From Opisthocomus hoazin (Eukaryota > Chordata > Aves > Opisthocomiformes > Opisthocomidae), in NCBI RefSeq assembly GCF_030867145.1, contig NC_134429.1, positions 16,280,615 to 16,344,614 on the forward strand: a DNA stretch of 64,000 nucleotides. Reading direction: 5' to 3'. A model generated the notes under the pieces. It made no database searches and was not told the origin of the DNA. It saw only the letters and a program-made list of their open reading frames with translations. The position numbers and the translations under genes are program-made. Below, piece by piece: positions 1-11,200 of the stretch (its first letter is position 1; the number at the start of each line of letters is the position of its first letter).

Positions 1-438
1 ACATTAAAACCACACATTTTTGGAACCACAGTGAGCTAATACAGCTCCTTGGTGCCTAGAGCGCTTCCCGAATCATCGTGCTTCCCGAGACAATCTTAGC
101 ACAAACACACGCCCCAAACCCATGAAATCCTAGCGAGCGACCTGTCACAACGCGGATGCAAAATGCATCTCTTCTCCTGCTTGGGAGTTCGTCTCCTCGA
201 GCGCACGCGCCTGCGCCATGTGCCAGGGACATCACTCGAAGTGACGAGAAAGGAGCCAAAAAGGAAGCAGTGTCTCGAGAATTCTGCTTCCCAGGGACAA
301 CACCTGGCAGAGCATTTGTTCCCGGATGACAAGGAACCCCTCCACGCCGTTTCCAAACACCCTGTCTCCCTGGCAGCCCACCAAAAGGGCAGGTGACAGC
401 CCTTTTCCCCATCGCCTCCTCCGCGCTGGAGAGTCCTA

Positions 439-966
439 CCTGCTCTCCCCAGAGCGCGTGCACGCCGCCTAGCTCCAGCAGCTGCTGCCCTGCGGCGAGC
501 TCTGGGTGCTGACACCCCTTTTGCATGGCCTGGAGCAGCTCCTCCCTCGTTTTCCTGCTCCCTGGGGACCGCAGGGCACACACTGGGTCTGGGCCTGGAA
601 AGACAGACAGCACAACCTCTTGGACTCACCGCAAGAACAACGGCCCTTTCCATCTTTCCCTCCCTTGGGAACCAACACGCCCAGGCACGAAGCGAAGCCC
701 CAGGGCAGGAGAACAGCCCAGGAGTTTCCCAAAGAGTTCCCGCCTGCCTGCGCCCGTTACCTCTCATCCTTCTCCCGGCAGTTGTTGTCACCAACAGCCG
801 CCTGCTTCTTCACCGGCAGCGGCGCTGGGGCCAAGCCCCCGGTGGTGGACATGCAGTGCTGCTTGTTCCAGACCTCCTGCAAGATCTCCTTGTCAGCGGT
901 GCTTCCGAAGGACACATGCTGCTTCTGTGCCCTCCTCCTGCACAGGAACCGCCAGATGCTCTTCAT
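439..966 (-). CDS. Unrecognised two-exon gene fragment (candidate)
   Basis: Two exon-like stretches lie on the minus strand. The first starts at an ATG at 966 (MKSIWRFLCRRRAQKQ...) and runs about 70 residues to a GT donor just above 758 (AGAG/GTAACG). The second starts after a good pyrimidine-rich acceptor near 597 and runs to a donor at 439 (GAGCAG/GTAGGA). One frame of the second exon contains TREELLQAMQKG and LLELGGVHALWGEQ and looks protein-like, but the phase from the first exon with the best acceptor gives a poorer arginine/alanine-rich frame. An acceptor 42 bases further in restores the better frame but has a weak pyrimidine tract. I do not recognise the family. The gene would continue beyond the left edge of the window. 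It could also be a decayed copy. Confidence 0.3.
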
Positions 967-1119
967 GGCCCAGCAGCAATGGGCACCGCACTGCCTTGCC
1001 TCTCACCGACGAGCGGTGGCAGGCACGATTGGGTGGGCGCTGCCGGGTGCCGGCTGCCAGCAGAGGAGCAGAGCCCTGAGGAGCGGCAGGGCACAGGCAA
1101 CTGCCTCCGGGCTGAGCCC

Positions 1120-1330
1120 ACCACCAGCAGCAACGGCAGCACCAGCACAACACCACTGGCACAGCACCAGAAGCACCAGTACAGCAGCACCAGCACCAGC
1201 ACAGCACCACCAGCACAGCACCACTACCACCAGCACAGCACCACTACCAACAGCACGGCACCAGTACCACCAGCACAACACCAGCACAGCACCAGCAGCA
1301 CCAGCACAGCACCAGCAGCACCGCCAGGTA
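1120..1330. repeat. CAC/CAG-rich simple repeat
   Basis: About 200 bases are built from imperfect units such as cagcaccag and cagcaccac with irregular order. It is open in several frames and yields Ser/Thr/Gln/His-rich or Val/Leu/Cys-rich translations that are artefacts of the repeat. It lies just upstream of the candidate minus-strand exon that starts at 966. Confidence 0.85.
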
Positions 1331-1732
1331 CTGTGTGTGCAGGGTCTGCGCCAGCGCCCCAGGTCTAGCGAACGCGTGTGCTGACATCATGAACGGCTCA
1401 GTGACATCATAAGGTGCTGGGAACTGGGCAGTGCTGGGGGCAGAGGCCTGCAGGGCGGACGTGCCCGTGTGCTCAGCACCTTTCTGCACACACCCAGGCC
1501 ACGTGCCCAAGGGAAACGGCCCCTGACGCACGGTGTCCAGGGCCACGGGCTTGCCCAAGGCCACCTCTCCAAGGCTCCCAGCTCCCTGCACGCTCGGGGC
1601 ACCCACCGTCCTCCTCTCCTCTCCCAGCCCCTCTGCGGCACTCGCCTGCCTGCCTGAGAGACACATGGGCTCGGCAGGGCAGGCTCTGGCCGCCAAGGCT
1701 CCCTGCAAGCACGAGAGGCGGTGGCTGGACAC

Positions 1733-2290
1733 CCCGTGTGCCATTTTGGGCTTCCTGGGCTCTGGCTGTGTGTTCTGGGGCACCCTGGACCCCTCGGGGC
1801 ACCCCTCTCTGCAGCCCTGGGTGTCCCTTGGAGGGCACCCCAAGCCCCCGCTGTCCACTGTGGGATGCCCCTGTGCCTTGCTTTTGCTTGCTGGTCTGCC
1901 CGGTCCCCCTCAGCGTGCCGTTTGGGGTGCTCCGAGACCCTCGTTCAGCCCTCTGGGCTTTCCCTGCACGTTCCTCTCTGGCTTTGGATGCTGCCTCAGG
2001 CCATGGCTCTGCCTTTCAGGGTGCCCCAGGCCCCTGTTGTGTGAATTGCAGTGCTCTCCTGGGCAACGGGTGTGCCATTCCCCCGTCCGAGCACCCCAAA
2101 CGATGCCGTTCTGAGCACCCCAAGGCCCCTCGGAGTGCATTTTCGGCTCCCCCAGCTCCTTGGCGTGCCTTTGGGTGCCTCTGCAGGCCCCGCAGTGTGC
2201 TTTCTGCTGCACCCCATCTCCCCTGGTGTGCCTTTCACTACGCCCCAGGGCAATCGGTGTGCCTTTTGGGGCGTCCCTGGGCTCGGTGCG
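1733..2290. repeat. Degenerate ~31-bp minisatellite (about 18 units)
   Basis: By eye the stretch divides into roughly 18 units of 29-32 bases, each resembling gtgtgccttttggggygccc followed by a C-rich remainder. Clear units start near 1737, 1911, 2070, 2163, 2226 and 2257. Unit identity is low, so the array is old. A 401-codon open frame crosses it, but the period is not a multiple of three and no protein pattern repeats, so I read it as non-coding. Confidence 0.65.
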
Positions 2291-2720
2291 TCCCTGGACG
2301 CAGGACTCCCGGGGGGTCTCACCACAGCGGGGCAGAGGGACACAGTCACCTCCCTTGCCCTGCTGCCCACGCTGCTGGGGAAGCAGCCCGGGATGCAGTT
2401 GCCTTCTGGGCTGCAAGCGCACATCGCTGGCTCGTGTCCAGCTTTTCATCCCCCGGCACCCCCAAGTCCTTCTCGGCAGGGCTGCTCTCCACCCCTTCAT
2501 CCCCAGCCTGGATTTGTGCGTGCGATTGCACCCGCCCCTTGCACTTGGCCTTTTTCAACTTTTGGCAGCTTGTTGCTTTACTAAGCTTTCTGCTGCTTTA
2601 CGAAGCTTGCATTTGTTGACTGGACAAGTAATTATGGCTCCGGGGAAGATATGCTTCACCCCACCCCTCTTCCATTTGACTGAGTTTGTCTACAAATTCC
2701 AGCCTCCACGTGGCTCTGGG

Positions 2721-2742
2721 ATCACACACACACACACACACT
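2721..2742. repeat. (CA)n microsatellite
   Basis: About ten consecutive CA units follow gggat and precede cttgccg. No other feature is attached to it. Confidence 0.9.
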
Positions 2743-2779
2743 TGCCGTTGGGTAAGTTGAAAAAAAGCTGTTGAATAAT

Positions 2780-3160
2780 TTAGTTGACATATATCACAGA
2801 AATCACCAGGTCAGTCCATTTGGCAATTCTTCCCCTGCAGTCCTTCTCATCCCATGGCAACAGGAACCCAAAACCTTGCAGTGGCAGAAGAGGAGCCACC
2901 AGCCCTCGCAGCTGCCGATTTGTAGCTTCAAGCTGCAGAGATGTTTCACACTCCAACTCCAGCTGCACAGAGAGTTCACACATCTGGATGCAGGGAATAA
3001 ACAATCTGTCTTAGGCAGAGGGGTCTCAAATCTCCGCCAAACTCAAGCAAATACAGGGAGCGAGATCACAGCTGCAATCCACCGAGTTTGTATTTCAATC
3101 TCGGCAAAAGACACTTGGATTTCTGAAAGTAAGTTACGCCTTTCAAGGCCTTGCTGACAG
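2780..3160 (-). pseudogene. Coiled-coil-like exon remnants (uncertain)
   Basis: On the minus strand a stretch preceded by an acceptor-like tattccctgcatccag reads MCELSVQLELECETSLQLEA, then NRQLRGL, a heptad-rich pattern typical of long coiled-coil proteins. A second piece just 5' of it, after cttactttcag, reads EIQVSFAEIEIQT. Both fall into unconvincing sequence and I see no clean GT donors that join them in frame. They could be relics of a coiled-coil gene such as an ANKRD26-type or CCDC-type protein, or a chance open stretch. In human CCDC30 lies upstream of PPIH but on the other strand, so it does not explain them simply. Confidence 0.2.
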
Positions 3161-3580
3161 GACTGCTCCAGCTTCCATCCGTCCCTCCTGTCCAAAAAGG
3201 CACCATGACAAAGGCACTCGACTCCTCCTACAGCACCGTACAGCGTCCATGCCTGTGAAGATGCTCTTTCCCATTTCATTACATTCACTGAATTTCGGTT
3301 GCTTCCATCGCACTCCTGTGCTGCCCCATCCCTTCTTGTACGCACACCCCCGTGCTAATGCCTGGGGGGGACAGTGTGGGGGAAGAGAGAAGAGGTTCAG
3401 GACCTTCCTTGAAGGGTGAAGCCTGGCTTACGAGACAAAGGCAAGCAAAATGTTCCTTGAGGGTGGTCAAGCAGGACCTGCCTTTCGTGAACCCACGCTG
3501 GCCAGATCCCCTGGCTGTTCTGCCCATGCCCGTGAGTGCACTCAAGATGAACTGCTCCATAACCCTCCTGGCACCGAGGT

Positions 3581-4183
3581 CACAGAATCACACAGAATCA
3601 CAGAATGTTCAGGGTTCGATGGGACCTCTGTGGGTCATCTAGTCCAACTCCCCTGCCGAAGAAGGGTCACCTAGACCAGGCTGCACAGGACCTTGTCCAG
3701 GGTGCTCTTGAATATGTCCAGAGAAGGAGACTCCACAGCCTCCCTGGGCAGCCTGGGCCAGGGCTCCGTCACCCTCAGAGTGAAGAAGTTCTTCCTCATG
3801 TTCAGACGGAACTTCCTCTGCTTCAGTTTGTGCCCATTGCCCCTTGTCCTGTCGCTGGGCACCACTGAAAAGAGTTTGGCCCCATCCTCCTGAAACCCAC
3901 CCTTGAGATGTTTATAAAGATTTCTAAGGTCCCCTCGCAGCCTTCTCTTCTCCAGGGTGAACAAGCCCAGCTCCCTTAGCCTCTCCTCGCAGGAGAGATG
4001 CTCCAGTCCCCTCACCATCCTCGTAGCCCTGCGCTGGGCTCTCTCCAGTAGCTCCTTATCTTTCTTGAACTGGGGAGCCCAGCACTGGACACAGTACTCC
4101 AGATGGGGCCTCACCAGGGCAGAGTAGAGGGGAAGGAGAACCTCCCTCGACCTGCTGGCCACACTCCTCTTAATGCACCCCAG
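3581..4183 (-). mobile_element. CR1 LINE, 3' part (first segment, split by an LTR)
   Basis: The 3' end of a CR1 element in minus orientation. The tail is at 3581-3606 (repeats of cacagaat), followed upward by the conserved 3' UTR and the last part of the ORF2 reverse-transcriptase reading frame ([34 protein letters not shown]). It is interrupted at 4184 by a solo LTR and resumes at 4832 with the expected next CR1 bases. It is 5'-truncated, as most bird CR1 copies are. Confidence 0.92.
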
Positions 4184-4831
4184 TGTCACCGAAAATCCGG
4201 GAATAAAACCTCGTAACACCAATGTAGTGTTAAAAGGCAGCACTCTTTATTGCGGCGCCGGATGCACGGGGGATAATTCCACCGAACGTGCATACCCTAT
4301 ACCCTTTCCGTGCAGTTTATATAGATCAAAATATGCATATTCGTCTGATTACATAAGTTCTTCCTTTCATAGCCACATCAGTCCGTTTTCATACACTCCT
4401 CCCACTCGCGCTTGCGCAGTGCCTCCTAGTGGTGGTCATCGGGGGTCCCAAGATGAAGGCTTATCCTCTTCATCACAGTTTCTGCGCAAACTCAGTCCTC
4501 TTCTGGCTCTTGTCCCTGCAGCACGGGTCGTCTTGACCAGTTCTAGGCACCTGCTAGTTTTAATTAAAACTAACTTCTTTGAGGGGAGATGTATGACTTT
4601 TTGCTTCAGTTAATTCACACAATAGATAGGTACCACAAATACACCTGCAACTACTTGGTAACGCTATTTCTATTAAAAATCCCCCTTCACCATTATTGTT
4701 TAACATTAATGGTTACGTAGGGACTAAACCCTCTGTTCCCTGACCTAATGTCCAGATGGGCAGGGCTGTACAAGGGACATAGCAGCATTGTTGGTGCTTT
4801 ATGATTAACTAATTCCATCACCTTGGTTACA
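4184..4831 (-). mobile_element. Solo LTR of an endogenous retrovirus (fossil)
   Basis: A 648-base element begins TG and ends CA and is flanked by the 4-base direct repeat CCAG (4180-4183 and 4832-4835). Removing it joins the two parts of a CR1 element exactly, so the borders are well supported. Read on the minus strand it has a TATA-like tatataaac near 4318-4325 and an AATAAA polyadenylation signal at 4251-4246, in the order expected for an LTR. No internal retroviral sequence is present. A 4-base target duplication is common among gammaretrovirus-like elements, but I cannot name the family. It is younger than the CR1 it entered. Confidence 0.82.
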
Positions 4832-4955
4832 CCAGGATCCCATTAGCTTTCTTGGCAGCCAGTGCACGCTGCTGGCTCATGGTCACCCTGTCGTCCCCCA
4901 GCACTCCCAGTCCCTCTGCAGCAGGTCCGCCCCAGCCTGTACTGGTCAGGCCGAC
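4832..4955 (-). mobile_element. CR1 LINE (second segment, upstream of the LTR)
   Basis: Continues the CR1 copy from 3581-4183 after the LTR. The minus-strand text matches the usual CR1 block that includes gccagcagcgtgcactggct. Similarity fades between about 4945 and 4960, where PPIH promoter sequence starts. The right end is uncertain. Confidence 0.8.
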
Positions 4956-5099
4956 AGCCCTGCGGTGCCCCGCAGCTCCCCTGCAGCCGGGCCTGCACGG
5001 ATGAGGCGAGTGGCTGGGCCAGCCCCTCCGCCCGTTCCCAGCCGGCCCCACGGCCCGGGGGGTCTCCGGGCGGTGCGGAGGTCCCTGACTGCTTCCCCC

Positions 5100-5265
5100 G
5101 GGCTGGGGGGGGCTGACGAACCGCGGACAAAAGGCCCAGGGCCTCCGGCTGCCGGCACCGCGCCCGCCATGCCGGCCCTAGGCGGAGGGAACACCCCCCC
5201 CCCCCTCACCCCGCCTCCCGCTTCCGCTTCCGCCGCCACTTCCGCTTCCGGGAGACGCGGCCGCG
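5100..5265 (+). promoter_or_regulatory. PPIH CpG-island promoter with clustered ETS sites
   Basis: GC-rich and CpG-rich sequence just upstream of the PPIH start codon. Four cttccg motifs (ETS-factor core, GGAA on the other strand) sit at 5221, 5227, 5239 and 5245, the last only 16 bases before the ATG. Dense ETS sites at the start point are typical of TATA-less housekeeping promoters. The exact transcription start is not visible from sequence. Confidence 0.6.
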
Positions 5266-8200
5266 ATGTCGGCGCTGGCGGCCAACCCCAACAACCCCGT
5301 GGTGTTTTTCGATGTCAGCATCGGCGGGCAGGTGGGCGGCGGGCCCGGCATCGCCTCTGGTCCCGGCGGGGTTCGGGGGCTGCGGGGAGCCCCGGTGGGG
5401 AACGGCGGGGGGAGGGAGCACCGGGGTGGCTGGTGGGGGAGCACCGGAGGGGGGGTGCGGGGGTAACCGGGAGGGGGGCAGGGGCGTGGAGGGGTGGGGA
5501 AGGGGGGTTTGCAGGGGGTGCACGGCGGGGGGGCTGTGCAGGGGGTAATTGGGGGGGTAGGAGTGTGGGGGGGAGGGGTGTGCACTGGGGGGGCTGCCGG
5601 AGGAGCACTGGAGGTGGAGTTTGCACGGTGGGGGGGGTGCAGGGGGTAACTGGGGGGGGTAGGAGCATGGGGGGGCGTGGGGGGTGCACTGGGGGGGCTG
5701 CAGGGTTACGGGGCTGCAGGGGAAAGGCCTTGCAGCGGCGCAAGGGGAGCGGGGTGGCCTCAGGTGGGGGCTTGCAGGGATGGGGGGTGCAGCGGGAGGT
5801 TGGATTTGTGGGATTTTCCCGGGTGGGGAGGCTGGGGGGGTGTGTGTAGAGCCCGGAAGGTTGATCCGACCACCGTCTCCCCAGGAGGTCGGCCGCATGA
5901 AGATCGAGCTGTTCGCCGACGTCGTGCCCAAAACAGCGGAGAACTTCAGGTAAGGAGCAGGTGGCGTTCCTGCAGCTCAGCCCGGACCACGAAGGCTGTA
6001 CGGTGCGGGAGTGTCTGTGGTGGCAGAGTGACCGTCCGCCCCCCGAACCGCCGCGCTGGCTTTGCTCCTCTCTCCGTTCCCAGAGAGGTGTGAGCGTGCA
6101 GCGTCCCGATGCCCCGGGGCAGCCCGTCTGGCTGGAAGGTGAAGGGCTCCAGTCCCTCTCTGCTTCCTCCGCGGAGCTTCTGATACGCTTGGCAGTACCT
6201 TAATGTGGCGTTAGAGTGCTCTGCCACGGGCCGAAGGATGTACCGCTTGGACATCCAGCTTCCACGGGGGGAATGAGTGTGCCCTGTTCTCTGTGAAACA
6301 CGGTGCCCGCGCCATGTCCAGTGTCTTACAACCCTGGTGTGAAATACCTGACATCCTCAACTGCAGAAAGGACAGAAGTCCGGTGTTGAAATGGAAGCTG
6401 GGGGGAGCTACTGCCGGTTCCCGTTTCGCTGGGGATATCCCCGATGCAGTAAGGGAGGTCCTGCGCAGCAGTCAGCGCGTGTTCGCTGGACGCAGCCCTC
6501 AGGGTCCTCGGAGTTCAAACATGGCTCACGCTCTGCTCTGTTTTGTTTTCCAGGCAGTTTTGTACGGGTGAATTCAGGTGAGTGGGTTATAGTGTCCTTT
6601 CAAGTAGCCTACTCAGAGAAGCAGGGCTGGGGGAGCGGCAGGAAGGTTCACTTGGGGGTTTTTCTTACCATACCAGTGCAAAATGTTAGAGATCTGTTCT
6701 GACAAAATTCTTGTGGGCTTGGTCAGTCGCGGGGGTGGCAGAGTTTCCCTTTTGGGCATGACTTTGTTCATGCTCAGGTTGCTCTAAAAAGCCCTGCCTC
6801 CAGATCCTGCTCGTGCTGCAAATTGCAGTAGGGTCCCTTTAAGGTGGTGGGATGGGTGTCGTTGAAGATGCAGAGCCCACTTGAGGTTTGCCGTAGCCTC
6901 GGTAGCACCAGCTGCGGGCCGGGCCCTGGCGGTTGGTTGTATATCAGGGCACCTACGAAGGTACCTGGCAATCCTTTGGGCCTCTGAACTCCTGGGAGGG
7001 TTTTGTGTTGGGGTTGCAGTGATTTTCCTTTTTATTTCCTTGCAGGAAAGATGGTGTCCCTATAGGTTATAAAGGCAGCACTTTCCACAGGTAATTCCTC
7101 CGCGTTTGTTTAGGCCATCAAGTAGCGGTCTGAGCCAGGCGGGGTTTTGAGACCTGCCTCGGAGGCGTTATTGGTCTGGGGGGGCGTTTGTAAGGCACAG
7201 CTAATCCCATCCTTCCGTAGCTGTGGGGGATCTGCAGGTGCTGTCGGATGCGTGCGCTGGGGTTGCTGGGAGGGATCCCCCTATTCTCAGTGTGCCAAAA
7301 CAGCATCTGTCACCTAATCGCTGTCCCTGGTCGAACAGCAGTGGGTCCCAAGTTACCTGGTGGCAACCAGTCGTTAATATTTGTTGTAGATTTGAGACTG
7401 TAGCATTCATAGACCCCGAGAACTTTTGTTGTGCTGTGAGGCAGAACTCCTTTTTATCACATATTAAGCTTCTTGAGGCATTTTTCTACTGAGAACTAAG
7501 TACTGTTTTACTTCTCTAGGGTCATAAAGGATTTCATGATCCAAGGAGGTGACTTTGTAAACGTATGTACTTCTGTATTCCCTTTGTGCTATTCCTACGT
7601 GGTATAATACGGAACGCTTTCCAAGGGTCCATCCTGATTTATGGGATCTGTTGGCTCTCTTCTGAGGTACCCAGTAGTAACTGGAGGTTTCCTTGTGGCG
7701 TTGCTGCCATCTTACTGCTACAGACTGTAATGTACTTGAAAACAGATCTGGAGTCTTGGGTGAACATACCTTCCCTTTGCCAAAAGATTTCCACTCTGAA
7801 AAAAGCATGGCAGTACAGCTAGAGGCTTTTTAAACGTGCAGAGGTGTTTTTTACCCTGTTGTCCTTCCCCCTTCTCCTGTCCCCCCAGCAAGAAACCCTG
7901 TGAATTTCCATTAGCTTTGTGGAGAGAGACCCCAAGTACAGAGCCACAAGTCTAGCGCAAGAGAGAGTTTAAATCAAAACGAACGTTTTGTTAGTGAATT
8001 GTCTCACAATAGAAAAGACTTTGTGCCCTCAGTGTTGCTCGTGCTCTGACTTGGGGATAAGCAGAGCATTTGCAGGAGGCTGGAGGACTGCTGGGTCTCT
8101 TCACTGACCTGGGATCTGGTAAAATGACTTGATTTCTGGAAGCATTTCAAAATCGGAGGGAGGTGATCAAGCTTTTTTAATACAAAATTTGTAAAACTTG

Positions 8201-11200
8201 GTTGTATGAAAGTCACTGAGAGACCGGACCACACAGCGTGTGGCTCAGCCCCAGCAGACTTTTAGGTAGTCGCTATTTGTGATGCTGCTGAAATGTCCCG
8301 GTGGGCTTTATTACTCCCACTGAAGCTCAACAAGCATTACAGATGGCACCAGTATTTATAAATCAGAAATTACACTTATTACAAATCCCCTTGGGGAGGA
8401 AGAACGGTCGCACTGGCCACTAAGATAGGGTCTGTGTTCTTGTCTCAGAGCCATAGTTGAGGTAAACCACAGAGAATAGGAGGAAAGAAAGCAAGGGCTA
8501 GGCAAGCAGAGCAAAAGATGTGGAGCTGCACATGCTGCGTTACTGGCATCTTATTTTCCTGCGAAGTTTGGCCTAGTAAAGAACATTTATGTTAAGTGGA
8601 AAAGCAATGGAGGAAGACGGGTTGCAGCAGGGCAGAAGAAATGGGGTTGAAGCGACACGGAAAAGGAAAATCAGCACAGAAATCAACACAGAAAGGGAAA
8701 TTACTGTCAGAATGGTAGATTTAACTGACCGTGCCAGAGATGCCTGTTGGCATTGCTTCTGCAGCTTTCCCTGAAGGGTTCCTTGCTGCAGCACCTTTAA
8801 GGCCGTTGTAGTGAAGGGTCGCTGCTCAGTCCTGTTGGCACCACACAGGAGTGTCTCTGCAGTGCTGGACCGAAGGGCAGGGTGGCCTTTCAGCAGTCCC
8901 ACCAGTTACGAGTCTTGCCTGAACCGTGCGTCAGGCTTCTGCAGAGTTACAAACTCGCGAGCAGCCGGAGCTTGCAGCCCGCAGCTGTTAGGGGCCGTGC
9001 TGCGTGGATTTAGAAGTGTCTGGAGATCCCGAGTGCTAGGGCTTGTAGTTAAGTACGAGATGTCTCCATGCAGTAGAAAGTGCAGCAAAAATTAGAAACT
9101 CCATATTTTAGAAACTGTCCTTGTTGAACAGAGAGATCGCTTCCCTGTTTTTAGTAAAGTCACGGAAAATAAGGTGAAATAAGTAAGCATACCATCAGCT
9201 GACTTTTTCCACGCAACCACTTCTGCTTTGTTTGTCACACCAGCCCATACATCTGTGTCCCCTCCCTTTTCCCTACCAAGTCTAGGTGGGTCCGTACCAA
9301 GCAATCTGTAGCCTCCACCTCACTCAAGGATGGAGTCCGAGCCTCCCACCGTCTCTGTGGGTTTCTGCCAACATATGGATGGCAAACAGCGTACTGTGTA
9401 GTTGGAAACCGGTCGCTGCTCCCCTTCAGAAATGAAACACTGAACATGTTTGCTGCTAGTGTATATAAATGGCAGTACGCCACCCGTTCTGGGCTGAGTT
9501 TAACCCTGTCCTTTTGCTTGGGGATGCTAAATTTAATTTTTAAATGGAATTGTTCTGTAGCAATGGCTACAGAAGAAATGCTGGGGCTGACCAGGCACCG
9601 CTCTCGTGCAGGGAGACGGCACTGGAGTAGCCAGCATATATAGGGGTCCTTTTGCGGATGAAAACTTCAAGCTGAAACACTCTGCTCCTGGGCTGCTCTC
9701 GATGGTGAGTATAAAATAATGACATTGTAAGACTAAAAAGCCTTTGGTACTGTCTCCGTGCCCTTTTCCGAAGGATATAAATTGTTTGCCAGACAACAGA
9801 AATCTCTGCCGTTGGATACACGCTCTGGAAGACCTGCTTTGTAACTGCTGGTCAGGAGGCTGCTGGTGTGTTAATGTGTTGAGTAACACAGAAGTCCTGA
9901 TCCTGCAGCATCCTTGCTTGTTCACCTGTTGGAGTGCTGGGCCAGGCTTGGTTTGATCAGCTTCCGGAAAAGCTTGATTCTTACAGTTTTCATATGCTGG
10001 CAAGTGGTGGTGTTTTTTCTTCCCTGATGCTGCTGTCAAACACTGACCTCAGCAAGGATGAAACAAAAGAGATTTGGGAGTTTCAAAGCCATAGCAGCGT
10101 TACCATGGTATCTTTTCGAACATACGCTTCCTATTCAGCATTGTAGGAAAAACTACAACCATCACATGTTGTCTGGTGGGAGCAACGCACTGACTTTTGC
10201 AATAGGAAGCAAGCAGAGCCAGTGCTTTGGCGTTCCTATCCACAACTGCTTCTTCCCCAGCTCTTTCAGCTGCCCTGCCCTTAAACCTGTTGCTTTGGGC
10301 ATTTACCGTTTGGATTAGTTACTCATCCGGTTCAAAACATGGTCCAAGAAGAGGCATCACAACACAGCTAAGCAACCGGTGTACTGTAGTGAGGGAGAAG
10401 GGATCCACACTGGTATTGCCAGCTTTGTGTTAAAGCAGCGTGGCTCACGAGTTGTCGTGCTGGGCCAAACCGTGGCCCGTCCCAGCCAGGTCCTTCCGAA
10501 GCTGGCTAGCAGTAAGTAAAAGATCCAGCGTGACTGTGTCCTGGGCCATCCTGCAGCTGCAAAACTTGCCCGGTTCACCTGTCAGCACAGAAACATGCGT
10601 TAGTACCTCCTGGTTGTTGAAAGAGCTTTGAAAAATTGAAATGAAGTGTGGCAGAGATGTTTTCTTAGCAGAGCGCGAATGCTCTGGGTGTTGCGCTCGG
10701 GTGTGAATGAAATTTCACATCTGTGGGACATTGTTCCTGTGAGCCTTGTGCCAGTATGATTGTTACCTTTCTCATACTGGTCGTCAGAACAGACACCATT
10801 TTTTTTTTTTTATTTTTTTTTTAATTCTGAGGAAACCTCCCAAATAGCAGAAATCGGCTGCTTTTTTCCTCCCCTGGTTCCTGACTTTCAGTTTTCCCCA
10901 GGACAATACTGCAGCCAGTAAGTATTCATCACCAAGAAGTTCAGCCTGTTTTCAGGAGCAAGCTCTAGAGCCCAGATTTCAGCACAGTCTTGCACTGAAC
11001 GTGCCTTTGTAGAAGTATAATAAAAACTTGACGGTCTGGCTCTTGCGCACACTGGCACGACCAGCCTTGGTGGCATGCCGATTCCTGGCGCAGGGTGCTC
11101 TCCAGCAGATGTATATCTTGGGTCCTTTGGTTTGTGTAGCAACCAGCTAAAAATAAGCTAGGCTAGGTGTAGAGCAACAGCTCTTTCCTATGCGAGATGC

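Noticed and set aside
1414-2619. A 401-codon open frame on the plus strand
   Set aside because: It spans a degenerate 31-base minisatellite, has a Cys/Pro/Ala/Leu composition set by the repeat, and shows no domain or splice context.
2780-3345. Assignment of the minus-strand coiled-coil peptide to CCDC30
   Set aside because: In human CCDC30 lies on the same strand as PPIH, and I cannot match the peptide to it from memory.
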